Origin: JBMNGH01 sp050949725
GTDB taxonomy: Bacteria > Bacillota > Thermosediminibacteria > Thermosediminibacterales > Tepidanaerobacteraceae
Assembly: GCA_050949725.1 (NCBI GenBank)
Contig: JBMNGH010000001.1
Location: 310,001 to 374,000 of the forward strand
Direction: 5' to 3'
Length of the DNA: 64,000 nucleotides
Within the stretch, counting starts at the first letter, position 1, and each line of letters opens with the position of its first letter. Below are positions 35,404-43,963 of this stretch, one piece after another. Below the pieces are notes generated by a model. That model saw only the letters and a program-made list of their open reading frames with translations. It searched no databases and had not been told where the DNA came from. The translations under genes were made by a program, and so were the position numbers.

Positions 35404-35910
35404 TTAGTCAACAGTATTCCATTGACTGATAGCAAACGAAACCAGACATTCATATGTACCATCCGGCGAAACTTCTTCTCCAACTTCAATCATGATCTCA
35501 CCTTCAGCAGTGGCACCGTGTCCTTTTATTACTCCTTTAGGGTTTTGCAATTTAACTGCAACTCCCGGGTCAGTCTTTGAGCTAATGGCCTTGAAAGCTA
35601 TAGGAATGCTTCCATAGTTTGCAATTTTATATCTAATGCTATAAAGGTCTTCAGTATGGGCATTTTGCACTGATACACCTATTGTGTATTCATCCATTAG
35701 ATATGTTCTTACCTCACCTTGACCTTTAATTTCCATTTGAATATCTTCCAAAAAAACCGGATCAATATTTCCGGTATGTACTGTTCCTCGTAATTCTACC
35801 CCATCCGATAAAGCCGCATATCCAACCCCTATTGAACCAAAGGCCAGGATAAACAGCAGACAATATATCTTAATGAAACTCTTATTTTTCTTAGAATACC
35901 GTTTTACCAT
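35404..35910 (-). CDS. Secreted protein with SipW-type signal peptide (TasA/camelysin-like cargo)
   Basis: A 168-residue protein. A basic N-terminus is followed by a hydrophobic stretch (about residues 13-28) and GVGYAALSDGVELRGTVHTGNIDPVF, typical of SipW-processed proteins. The mature part (about 135 residues) is a predicted beta-sandwich of the kind seen in TasA-like or CARDB-like proteins (IRYKIANYGSIPIAFKAIS, VSPDGTYECLVSFAISQW). The ATG at 35910 has a weak GAG-type SD; an ATG at 35928 with no SD is also in frame. First gene of the surface locus; the cognate signal peptidase is three genes downstream. Confidence 0.75.
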   Translation of the reverse strand: MVKRYSKKNKSFIKIYCLLFILAFGSIGVGYAALSDGVELRGTVHTGNIDPVFLEDIQMEIKGQGEVRTYLMDEYTIGVSVQNAHTEDLYSIRYKIANYGSIPIAFKAISSKTDPGVAVKLQNPKGVIKGHGATAEGEIMIEVGEEVSPDGTYECLVSFAISQWNTVD

Positions 35911-35928
35911 AAGATCACTCACTAACAT

Positions 35929-36372
35929 TGCTTTTTGGGATATCTTATATTTGCTCTAGGTAAGATAATAAAATCAATCACCCCTTGGCTTGTGCTCAAT
36001 GAACCAAGCATTAACAATAAGCAGGCCGAAAATGTAAATAATCTTCTGTAGGCATTGACCATAGTAATCACTATGAAATACGTTTTAATTTTCCCTTACA
36101 ATATATATTCAGTACTCGTCTAAATATGTTAATCTTCATTAAATAGTTTCCGACTTTTTTAAAAAAATATACCATCATTTTTACATTCTGGAAAAAAATA
36201 TAAGGTCAAACCCAATGATTCTGAAAGAATTACCACAACATTTATTAAAATAAAAACTTGGAGTACTTCATGGTATCTTTTATATGACACACTTTATTGA
36301 CGCATTCATTTAAGTATATTATAATTTAATTTAGTATATACTTAATTTAATTAAAAAAAGGGAGGGTTATTA
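35929..36372. other. Divergent intergenic region between surface locus and ArsR gene
   Basis: This AT-rich 444-base region should hold the promoters of both divergent units. A short palindrome CATAGT-AATC-ACTATG lies at 36063-36078, and an AT-rich palindrome lies upstream of arsR (36328-36347). I found no convincing -35/-10 pair for the surface locus, and no gene. Confidence 0.5.
36328..36347. promoter_or_regulatory. Candidate ArsR-family operator
   Basis: An imperfect palindrome centred on AGTATATACT (36333-36342), extended to about 20 bp, lies 26 bases upstream of the ArsR start. A related TTTAAGTATAT half lies at 36310-36320. ArsR/SmtB repressors bind AT-rich palindromes of this kind over their own promoter; the assignment is inference. 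Confidence 0.45.
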
Positions 36373-36732
36373 TTGCCTGAACTGTTCGAAATTATGAAGG
36401 CACTGGGTGATGAAACAAGATACAACTTAGTTAAACTCCTTCTGCAACATGATTTTTGTGTTGGTGCGCTTTCTAAAAAACTTGATATGTCCGAATCTGC
36501 AGTATCCCAACACCTAAAAATCCTTAGAAATACTGAGATTGTTGTGGGAGAAAAAAGAGGATATTTTACCCACTATTATGTGGATCGAGATTTGCTAAGA
36601 AAAGCGGCAAAAGAAATTGTTGAGCTCAGCGAGTTGGAAAAAATTGAAAGAGCTTGTCCAAGAGCAGGCACTAAGAATAATCCATGTTACAAAAAACAAA
36701 ATGAATGTTTAAAAGACTATGACCATCCTTAA
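36373..36732 (+). CDS. ArsR/SmtB-family transcriptional regulator
   Basis: A 119-residue winged-helix repressor. The HTH is at about residues 28-60 (FCVGALSKKLDMSESAVSQHLKILRNTEIVVGEKRGYFTHYYV). The usual metal site CVC in helix 3 is not present, but the C-terminal tail has three cysteines (ERACPRAG, NPCYKKQNEC) that could sense metal or redox state. The start is TTG, 6 bases after GGGAGGG. It precedes an ABC exporter by 222 bases and very likely controls it. The ligand is unknown. Confidence 0.88.
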   Translation: MPELFEIMKALGDETRYNLVKLLLQHDFCVGALSKKLDMSESAVSQHLKILRNTEIVVGEKRGYFTHYYVDRDLLRKAAKEIVELSELEKIERACPRAGTKNNPCYKKQNECLKDYDHP

Positions 36733-36954
36733 TTTATATCCTAAAGACGGAAAATGTTAATGTACACTCATTGAAATGCCACGGCAATGATAAAATCACT
36801 TGCATAAACGTCACGACTAGGTAAGAATCACTTGCAATTCAGATACAACAAACACATAAACAGTTACGCATAAACAATTAACTCCGAAATGGCCATAATT
36901 CATAATTAACGAATGAAGTTCTGTTCATGTCAAGATACAAAGGGAGGTAATAGC

Positions 36955-37920
36955 TTGAACATTATTGAAGTAAAGAATCTATCTAAAAGCTTTGGTGATT
37001 TTAAAGCTGTTAAAGGCATCAGTTTTAATGTTAAAAAAGGAGAGGTGTTCGGCTTTCTTGGGCCTAACGGTGCCGGAAAGACAACAACGATAAATATGCT
37101 TACTGGTCTAGCAAAACCGTCCTCAGGAGAAATCATGATTTTAGGTCAGGATGGTATTAAAGATATTAAGAAGGTTCAGCAAGTCATTGGCATTGTTCCT
37201 GATGAAAGCAATTTATACGATGATATGAGCGGTTTTGATAACCTTGTTTTTTGCGCATCTCTTTATGGTATGAATAAAGAAACTCGCGAAAAGAGAGCAA
37301 AAGAACTTCTCAAACAATTCTCTTTGGATGATACAGGAAAGCGTCCCTTCAAAGCTTATTCAAAGGGAATGAAGCGAAAATTGACTATAGCTGCAGGTAT
37401 CATACACAACCCCAAAATTCTATTTCTTGATGAACCAACGACTGGGATTGATGTCAGGAGTGCTATCCAAATCAGGCAGTTGGTTAAAGACCTTAACGAG
37501 CAAGGAACAACCATATTTCTGACCACCCATTATATTGAGGATGCGGAAAGATTATGTCATCGGATTGGTTTCATCGTGGGAGGGAATGTAATTAAGGTGA
37601 GCAAAGTCGAAGAACTGATGAATGAAGCACAACAAGAAAATATCGTTGAATTCAGGACAGACTCAAATGGCATAGACCTTGAAAAACAGCTTGTCAGTGA
37701 CTTCCCGAATATTAGTATTAAATCTAGCACGAATCATAGTATAAGAATCACTTCCAAGGAACAAATAGAACTTATGCCTTTTATGAAGTTTTTCGAGCAT
37801 AAAGGTGTTAAAATTAGTGAGGCAAAAATCATACGTCCTTCACTTGAAGAAGTATTTGTTAAAATTACAGGAATTGAAATTGATAAATTGAAAAAGGAAA
37901 AGGAAGGGAAAAAGAAATGA
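36955..37920 (+). CDS. ABC transporter ATP-binding protein (ABC-2 exporter type)
   Basis: A 321-residue ATPase of the DrrA/CcmA-like class. Walker A is GPNGAGKTT near residues 38-46, followed by the signature KAYSKGMKRKLTIAAGI and Walker B ILFLDEPTTGID with TTHYIED. A ~90-residue C-terminal domain follows, typical of ABC-2 ATPases. The TTG at 36955 with GGGAGG about 8 bases upstream is the likely start; an ATG at 36913 is in frame but has no SD. The permease gene overlaps by 4 bases (ATGA). Substrate unknown; control by the upstream ArsR protein is likely. Confidence 0.9.
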   Translation: MNIIEVKNLSKSFGDFKAVKGISFNVKKGEVFGFLGPNGAGKTTTINMLTGLAKPSSGEIMILGQDGIKDIKKVQQVIGIVPDESNLYDDMSGFDNLVFCASLYGMNKETREKRAKELLKQFSLDDTGKRPFKAYSKGMKRKLTIAAGIIHNPKILFLDEPTTGIDVRSAIQIRQLVKDLNEQGTTIFLTTHYIEDAERLCHRIGFIVGGNVIKVSKVEELMNEAQQENIVEFRTDSNGIDLEKQLVSDFPNISIKSSTNHSIRITSKEQIELMPFMKFFEHKGVKISEAKIIRPSLEEVFVKITGIEIDKLKKEKEGKKK

Positions 37921-38648
37921 ATCGAATGGCGTATTGGAGCATTTTGATGAAAGACATGAAAAATTATTACTTGAAACCGCCAAATATCAGCTGGGGTATT
38001 ATTTTTCCTATTTCCTGGACTTTAATGTTTTTTATGAAATCGAACAGTGAGGTTGATATCCGCGGAATATTGCCAGGAATAATGGCACTCTCAATTCTTT
38101 TCGGAACAACATCGATGCTTTCAGTCACAATTACATTCGAAAGAAAGAGCAGATCATTCGAAAGATTGTTACTGGCACCTATAAGTCTAAATCTGTTAAT
38201 GCTTGCAAAAACAACGGGTGCAATTTTTTTTGGAATTATCAATGCTTTTATTCCAGTTTTGTTTGCTTCATTTATGGTTGATCTATCTGGTATCAATTGG
38301 CTGACAACATTTGTAGGAGTTGTTTTTATTGCTGTCACCTCAACTTTCCTTGGGCTGTTTATCGCAGTCTCAGTTAGTGAAATTTTTGAGGCTCAGACCT
38401 TTTCTAACTTTTTTAGGTTTCCCATGATGTTCTTGGGTGGACTATTTATACCCATTGAGAATCTTCCGGTTTACGTGCAACCATTATCTTACATCTTGCC
38501 AATAACTTATGGAGCAGACATTTTAAAGTTCTCAATAAATTCAACCGGCTTTATAAGTATATGGATTAGTTTTCTGGTACTTATTGGTTATGCCATAGCA
38601 CTGTTTATAATTAGTATCCATAATATAAAAAAAAGATGGATCTATTAG
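37917..38648 (+). CDS. ABC-2 type transporter permease
   Basis: A 243-residue membrane protein with about six transmembrane helices. The ABC-2 signature region near residues 160-185 (FFRFPMMFLGGLFIPIENLPVYVQPLSYILPITYGADIL) is clear and matches DrrB/NodJ-type permeases. It is translationally coupled to the ATPase gene (ATGA overlap) and together they form a half-size exporter, presumably dimerising as 2+2. No terminator was found immediately after it. Confidence 0.9.
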   Translation: MNRMAYWSILMKDMKNYYLKPPNISWGIIFPISWTLMFFMKSNSEVDIRGILPGIMALSILFGTTSMLSVTITFERKSRSFERLLLAPISLNLLMLAKTTGAIFFGIINAFIPVLFASFMVDLSGINWLTTFVGVVFIAVTSTFLGLFIAVSVSEIFEAQTFSNFFRFPMMFLGGLFIPIENLPVYVQPLSYILPITYGADILKFSINSTGFISIWISFLVLIGYAIALFIISIHNIKKRWIY

Positions 38649-39171
38649 GCCTCAATAAAACAGGCTTTTACCTTGTATTGCTTCGTTATTTGCTAGTTTT
38701 GCGATTAATTTTTGTCGCCTATAGCGGCCTGAGCAGCCACAATCAAAATAGGCCAATCGCTGATTCTGCACATTATGGAACACTTCCGTTTATACAAACT
38801 AATAATATGACATTATTTCTAACTCTGTCCTTCAATACGGCCATGGAGCCATTCTTCGGAAATCCTCATTCCGACAACATTATCCGAAATTGCCATTTCC
38901 TTTGTTATGTAATTGTCTTGTGAATTCTCAATAAAGTCTCCTGCAGTTTTTATTAAAAATTGCTTCTCCATCAGTCTTATTTCCCCATTTTTTTGCATCC
39001 GCCTAAGGCATAATTAAAAAAAATAGGGTACTGCACTTTCTTAAAATCAAGTGACAGTACCCTTGTTTTTATTTTTTCTTAACCCTTACTTTATTCTATA
39101 CCAAATCTCTCAAACCCTTGGTACATAAGGCTTTTTTACTTCTGACCAGCCTCCATTGCCTTGCCTTTAGA
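38649..39171. other. Non-coding region with a decayed copy of the ppdK 3' end
   Basis: No intact gene is seen in these 523 bases. Positions 38703-38737 match the last codons of ppdK (39170-39204) in 28 of 35 bases, in the same orientation, and the similarity fades but continues about 40 bases to the left of both. Read on the minus strand the relic gives AAQAAIGDKN-stop, versus AAQAAVSDKD-stop in ppdK. The ppdK terminator lies at 39015-39062. Confidence 0.55.
39015..39062 (-). terminator. ppdK terminator
   Basis: Outer stem GGGTACTG/CAGTACCC with an inner CACTT/AAGTG stem is followed by TATTTTTTTT on the minus strand, about 110 bases beyond the ppdK stop. The plus strand also has a T-rich tail, so it may work in both directions. 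Confidence 0.88.
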
Positions 39172-41814
39172 TTAGTCTTTGTCGCTCACAGCTGCCTGAG
39201 CCGCTGCAAGTCTTGCAATGGGTACTCTAAAAGGAGAGCAGCTGACAAAATCAAGCCCAATTATATGGCAAAATTCCACAGAGCTTGGTTCTCCACCATG
39301 CTCACCACAAATACCTATCAATAGATCGGATTTTACCTGACGGCCATTTTTCACTGCCATCTTCATTAAGGAACCTACACCTTTTCTATCAAGGACGATA
39401 AAGGGAGAGTCAGAAAGAATCTTCTGCTCCATATAATGTGGAAGTATCTTGCCCTCTGCATCATCACGGCTAAAACCAAACGTAGTCTGAGTCAAATCAT
39501 TTGTTCCAAAAGAGAAAAAGTCTGCAACTTTGGCTATGTCTTCGGCGGTAAGGCATGCTCTGGGAAGCTCAATCATCGTTCCAATGAGGTAATCAACCTT
39601 TGTTCCCTCTTCTGCAAAAACTTTATCAGCTGTTTCTTCCACTATAGCTCTCAGGGTCTGAAGCTCCAACTCGTGTCCCACCAAAGGTATCTCTATTTCA
39701 GGTATTACCTTTATGCCTCTTTTGGTCAGGTTGCATGCGGCTTTTAGTATTGCTTTAACCTGCATTATATAAATCTCAGGATAAAGTAAACCTAATCTGC
39801 AACCTCTAAGACCAAGCATTGGGTTCATCTCACTTAGTGCCCGTACTTTTTTTAGCATCTCCTGTTTTGCTGTTAGTTCTTGCGAGCAGCCTTTTGCTTT
39901 TAGCTCTGATATTTCCACTAAGAGTTCCTCTGCATTTGGCAAGAATTCATGTAAAGGTGGGTCAAGCAGTCTAACTGTTACAGGCAACCCTTCCATCACT
40001 TCAAAGATGCCCTCAAAATCTTCCTGTTGAATTGGTAGCAGTTTGGCTAGGGCTTCTTCCCTTTCTTCCTTGGTTTCCGACATAATCATTTGTTGAACAA
40101 TAGGCAGCCTGTCTTGTGCCATGAACATATGCTCAGTTCTACAAAGACCTATCCCTTCTGCTCCAAACTCACGAGCCACCTTAGCATCATGTGGATTGTC
40201 AGCATTTGCTCTTACCTTAAGTGTTCTTACTTCATCTGCCCAACTCAAGATTTGATTAAATTCATCTGAAAGCTCAGGATCAATCATAGGTACTTCACCG
40301 ATCATAATTTCACCTGTAGAACCATCTATTGAAATTATGTCGCCTTTTTTAACTATTATATTACCAACCTGGAACTCCTCTTTTTCATAGTCAATTTTTA
40401 TGGCCTCACATCCTGATACACATGGCTTGCCCATTCCTCGAGCAACAACAGCAGCATGGCTGGTCATACCGCCGCGGCTTGTCAGGACACCTTGGGCAAC
40501 GACAATCCCGTGAATGTCATCAGGAGTCGTCTCTGTTCTAACCAAAATCACTTTTTGTCCTTCATTACCCATTGCTTCTGCTTCATCAGGATCGAAAACT
40601 ACACTACCTGATGCTGCTCCTGGAGAAGCTGGCAGTCCTTTTGCTATTGCTTCAACTTTAGCATTTGGGTCAATTCTGCGGTGAAGCAGGGTTTCTAGCT
40701 GGCCCGCTGGTACCCGTAGGATGGCTTGTTCTTTGTCAATGAGGCCTTTTTGTACAAGTTCTACAGCTATTTTCACCGCAGCCTGAGCCGTCCTCTTTCC
40801 GCTACGAGTCTGGAGTATGAACAGTTTTCCGTTTTCTATGGTAAACTCAATGTCCTGCATGTCCTTATAATGATTTTCCAGTAAATTGCAAACATCAGTA
40901 AATTGCTTATAGACAGCCGGCATAACATCATTTAGTTGCTCTATACTCTGCGGTGTTCTTATGCCGGCAACCACGTCTTCGCCCTGGGCGTTCATCAGGA
41001 ACTCGCCGTAAACTTTGTTTTCTCCGGTAGATGGGTTGCGTGTAAATGCTACGCCTGTTCCGGAATCATCGCCTTTGTTTCCAAACACCATTGTCTGAAC
41101 GTTAACAGCAGTTCCTAAATCATCAGGTATCTTATTTATTTTTCTGTATACCTTTGCTCTCTGATTATTCCAGGATTTAAAAACTGCTTCTACGGCCATT
41201 AAAAGCTGTTCTTTAGGTCCCTGAGGAAATTCCCTGCCTGCCTTTTCCTTTATTTTTTGCTTATAAAGCATTATAACTTCCTGCCAGCCCTCTGCATCCA
41301 TTTCTGTATCCTGAGTGATATTCTTCTTTTGCTTTACTGACTCTATAATCGTTTCGAACTTATCATGTTCTACTTCCATAACCACATTTCCAAACATTTG
41401 GATAAATCTACGATAACTATCATAAGCAAAGCGTTCATTACCGGTTTTGGCAGCTAAACCTTTAACACTTTCATCATTAAGACCCAGGTTTAAAATAGTG
41501 TCCATCATGCCGGGCATGGATATTACAGCTCCTGACCTAACTGACACTAACAATGGATCCTGATTGTCTCCAAGTTTCTTCCCCATCTCATTTTCCAGAT
41601 TTTCTAGAGCTTCAAGAATCTGAGAAAGCATATTTTCGGATATTTTTTCGCCCTCATCGTAGTAATTCAGACAAGCCTCAGTGGTGACAGTAAAGCCCAT
41701 GGGTACTGGCAAACCTATTTTCACCATTTCCGCTAAATTTGCACCCTTGCCTCCTAACAAGCTGCGCATAGTAGCATTTCCTTCGTGAAAACTGTAGACG
41801 TATTTTTTTGTCAT
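39172..41814 (-). CDS. ppdK: Pyruvate, phosphate dikinase PpdK
   Basis: An 880-residue cytoplasmic enzyme interconverting pyruvate + ATP + Pi and PEP + AMP + PPi. The N-terminal ATP-grasp begins YVYSFHEGNATMRSLLGGKGANLAEM and contains NVQTMVFGNKGDDSGTGVAFTRNP. The central phosphohistidine domain has SRGGMTSHAAVVARGMGKPCVSG (catalytic His near 453, regulatory Thr two residues earlier). The C-terminal PEP/pyruvate barrel has GLCRTEHMF and the catalytic GICGEHGG. Length is standard. The gene for its regulatory kinase/phosphorylase is immediately upstream (1 base apart), so the enzyme is reversibly controlled. Confidence 0.97.
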   Translation of the reverse strand: MTKKYVYSFHEGNATMRSLLGGKGANLAEMVKIGLPVPMGFTVTTEACLNYYDEGEKISENMLSQILEALENLENEMGKKLGDNQDPLLVSVRSGAVISMPGMMDTILNLGLNDESVKGLAAKTGNERFAYDSYRRFIQMFGNVVMEVEHDKFETIIESVKQKKNITQDTEMDAEGWQEVIMLYKQKIKEKAGREFPQGPKEQLLMAVEAVFKSWNNQRAKVYRKINKIPDDLGTAVNVQTMVFGNKGDDSGTGVAFTRNPSTGENKVYGEFLMNAQGEDVVAGIRTPQSIEQLNDVMPAVYKQFTDVCNLLENHYKDMQDIEFTIENGKLFILQTRSGKRTAQAAVKIAVELVQKGLIDKEQAILRVPAGQLETLLHRRIDPNAKVEAIAKGLPASPGAASGSVVFDPDEAEAMGNEGQKVILVRTETTPDDIHGIVVAQGVLTSRGGMTSHAAVVARGMGKPCVSGCEAIKIDYEKEEFQVGNIIVKKGDIISIDGSTGEIMIGEVPMIDPELSDEFNQILSWADEVRTLKVRANADNPHDAKVAREFGAEGIGLCRTEHMFMAQDRLPIVQQMIMSETKEEREEALAKLLPIQQEDFEGIFEVMEGLPVTVRLLDPPLHEFLPNAEELLVEISELKAKGCSQELTAKQEMLKKVRALSEMNPMLGLRGCRLGLLYPEIYIMQVKAILKAACNLTKRGIKVIPEIEIPLVGHELELQTLRAIVEETADKVFAEEGTKVDYLIGTMIELPRACLTAEDIAKVADFFSFGTNDLTQTTFGFSRDDAEGKILPHYMEQKILSDSPFIVLDRKGVGSLMKMAVKNGRQVKSDLLIGICGEHGGEPSSVEFCHIIGLDFVSCSPFRVPIARLAAAQAAVSDKD

Positions 41815-41815
41815 A

Positions 41816-42646
41816 CTATACTACTCCTTCCTTTATTGTTTCTAATATTTTAGCTGCTATTTCCTCAACAGCCTTATTTGATACATCTATCTTTGGGCAG
41901 CCAATTTTATCCATGATTCCTTCAGCATACTCAATTTCTTTTAAGATTCTATCATACCTTGCGTAGTTGGCTTCCTTTGAAAGGCCTAAAGCTTCAAGTC
42001 TCTCAGCCCTTATTTCATTTAGCTTATCCGGATTGATTGTAAGACCAACAATCTTTTTATGCGAGAGTTTAAACAGTTCTTCGGGAGGAGCGACCTCTGG
42101 AACAAGCGGGAGATTGGCAACTTTTAATCTTTTATGAGCTAAAAACATTGCAAGAGGAGTTTTAGATGTCCGAGACACACCTATCAGGACAACATCCGCC
42201 TTTGCCAAGCCTCGCGGGTTTTTTCCACCATCATATTCTACTGCAAACTCTATGGCTTCCATCTTTTTAAAATAATCTTCATCTGTCTTGTGTACCAATC
42301 CAGGTTCAAGGCGAGGTTCAAAATCTGTAATGTCTGAAAGGGTTTTCATTAAAGGACCCATAATATCAATTACAGGTATATCGTTCTGTCTTGCTTGCTC
42401 GATTAAATAATCTCTTACCTCTGGCAAGACAATAGTGCAGACGATTGCACAGTGTTCAACTTCCTTTGCCTGCTCAATGACCTCTCTGGCATATTCTATA
42501 TCAGTTACAAATCCAACCTTACGTATGTCCACGTGGCCTGAGTTAAACTGTATTACTGCAGCTCTTGTTACAAGTTCTGCAGTTTCACCAATGGAATCAG
42601 ACACCGCAAACACAACGGGATTCTTCTTTTTTTCTATTATAGTCAT
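41816..42646 (-). CDS. PPDK regulatory protein (DUF299 bifunctional kinase/phosphorylase, YqfL type)
   Basis: A 276-residue protein that inactivates PPDK by ADP-dependent phosphorylation of the active-site threonine and reactivates it by phosphorolysis. Family hallmarks are VVFAVSDSIGETAELVTRAA at the N-terminus and the P-loop-like GVSRTSKTPLAMFLA near residue 150. The ATG at 42646 has GGAAGGAGG just upstream; an in-frame ATG at 42679 lies inside ccpN and is rejected. The gene overlaps the ccpN 3' region and is directly followed by its target ppdK; the ccpN-regulator order is as in Bacillus. Confidence 0.93.
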   Translation of the reverse strand: MTIIEKKKNPVVFAVSDSIGETAELVTRAAVIQFNSGHVDIRKVGFVTDIEYAREVIEQAKEVEHCAIVCTIVLPEVRDYLIEQARQNDIPVIDIMGPLMKTLSDITDFEPRLEPGLVHKTDEDYFKKMEAIEFAVEYDGGKNPRGLAKADVVLIGVSRTSKTPLAMFLAHKRLKVANLPLVPEVAPPEELFKLSHKKIVGLTINPDKLNEIRAERLEALGLSKEANYARYDRILKEIEYAEGIMDKIGCPKIDVSNKAVEEIAAKILETIKEGVV

Positions 42647-42656
42647 TACCTCCTTC

Positions 42657-43289
42657 CTAAGACTTTCCAAGACTGACAAATAACTTTGTAATCGTTGTTT
42701 TCGTAACCTTTCCTATAACCTTATACTTTACATCACCATCCTGTTTTAATAATTTAACCACAGGTAGAGCATCGACCTGATGATCAACAATCTTTTTTGC
42801 CGCATCGTATGCCGTCTCTTCAGGAGTTAAGGTTACGAGATTAGGCATCCTTGTCATTATTATGCCTACAGGTATTTTATGTATGTCTGCATTACCTATT
42901 GCTATTTTAAGCAGGTCTTTCCTTGAAACAAGCCCGCTTAAACTCCCATCGTCTTGTACAACAAAAATAGTTCCCACATCTTCTAAAAAAAGTTGAACTA
43001 TGGTATCATATACAGAAGTGCTCTCATTTATGACTACTGGTACCGACTTTATTTCATCAACAATAATGCTTTTGATCCTTTCCGAAATAAAGCTCATAGC
43101 TGTCTTTCCGGTATAAAAATAACCCACGCGGGGTCTCGCCTCTAATATTCCCGACATTGTCAGAATTGATAGATCAGGCCGTAAAGCTGCCCTTGTCAAT
43201 TTTAATTTTTCGGCGATCTGTTCACTTGTTATCGGTTCGTTCTCTCTTACTATTTCAACGATTGACCTCTGTCGCTTTGATAGCTCTAT
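42657..43289 (-). CDS. ccpN: CcpN-type regulator (HTH + two CBS domains), apparent AUA start codon
   Basis: A 210-residue repressor matching B. subtilis CcpN, which controls gluconeogenic genes. The frame reads GSIELSKRQRSIVEIVREN, then EPITSEQIAEKLKLTRAALRPDLSIL and ARPRVGYFYTGK, i.e. the whole DeoR-like HTH, followed by two CBS domains (about 80-205). An in-frame TGA stands just upstream and there is no ATG, GTG or TTG before codon 31. A strong AAGGAG ends 9-10 bases before an ATA at 43289-43287, aligned with the normal CcpN N-terminus. The TTG at 43199 would remove half of the HTH and has no SD. Confidence 0.85.
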   Translation of the reverse strand: MELSKRQRSIVEIVRENEPITSEQIAEKLKLTRAALRPDLSILTMSGILEARPRVGYFYTGKTAMSFISERIKSIIVDEIKSVPVVINESTSVYDTIVQLFLEDVGTIFVVQDDGSLSGLVSRKDLLKIAIGNADIHKIPVGIIMTRMPNLVTLTPEETAYDAAKKIVDHQVDALPVVKLLKQDGDVKYKVIGKVTKTTITKLFVSLGKS

Positions 43290-43338
43290 TGAACCTCACT
43301 CCTTTCTCTTTCTAGCTTGAGTTTAATATACATGTCAT

Positions 43339-43935
43339 TTATATGAACATTTTTGCAATATTTGGTGTAATCAGTGTTTCTATTCCTGCTGCAATAAAAA
43401 GTGATGGTACAAGAATCCCTAGGGCAAGCAAGCTATTCGATAAGTTTTCTTTTAATAGCCCAATTCTACTATGGGTTTTGGGAAAAATCAAGTCAAAGCC
43501 GGTTTTTAAACCGAATGCACCGCCCATAAGAATTGTTGGCAGTTCCAATATGCCGTGCGGAAGCATTGCAGCGAGAAAAAGTGCAATGCTTTGTCCCTCA
43601 TATATACTCATGGCTAAGACCAAACCCACAACAAAACCGTTAAACAAAATTCCGAAGAACGGTAAGATACCAAATGCAATCCCGCCAAATATTATGAGTA
43701 TAAGTGCTTTTACATTGTTTTGAAAGATTAGGCCGACCACATGTAAATTACTTTTGTCTTCCATTGCTTTTCCTATTTTTAGAATATTCCCTAAAAATTT
43801 TTCTATGTTTGTCAAAATCAGCGATGGGTCATTCCAGAATATAATATAGCCGGCGATACCTCCAGCAAAAAATAGAGTTAGAGAAAATACTAGAAACCAG
43901 CGCTTATCTCGGAACGAATCCCATATTTTATTCAT
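43339..43935 (-). CDS. spoIIM: Stage II sporulation protein M-like membrane protein (SpoIIM/DUF95)
   Basis: A 198-residue integral membrane protein with about five helices and the family motifs NNVKALILIIFGGIAFGILPFFGILFNG and LPHGILELPTILMGGAFGL. SpoIIM, with SpoIID and SpoIIP, drives septal peptidoglycan thinning and engulfment; spoIID and spoIIP are not in the window. CAGGAGGA lies about 6 bases before the ATG at 43935, while an ATG at 43974 lies within the recO end and lacks an SD. It lies between recO and ccpN. Confidence 0.88.
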   Translation of the reverse strand: MNKIWDSFRDKRWFLVFSLTLFFAGGIAGYIIFWNDPSLILTNIEKFLGNILKIGKAMEDKSNLHVVGLIFQNNVKALILIIFGGIAFGILPFFGILFNGFVVGLVLAMSIYEGQSIALFLAAMLPHGILELPTILMGGAFGLKTGFDLIFPKTHSRIGLLKENLSNSLLALGILVPSLFIAAGIETLITPNIAKMFI

Positions 43936-43963
43936 ATCTATCCTCCTGAGCTGCTTAATAATC

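Noticed and set aside
38636..38923. 95-codon plus-strand frame after the ABC permease
   Set aside because: It has no SD, overlaps the permease stop, and the stretch is better explained as a decayed minus-strand copy of the ppdK 3' end.
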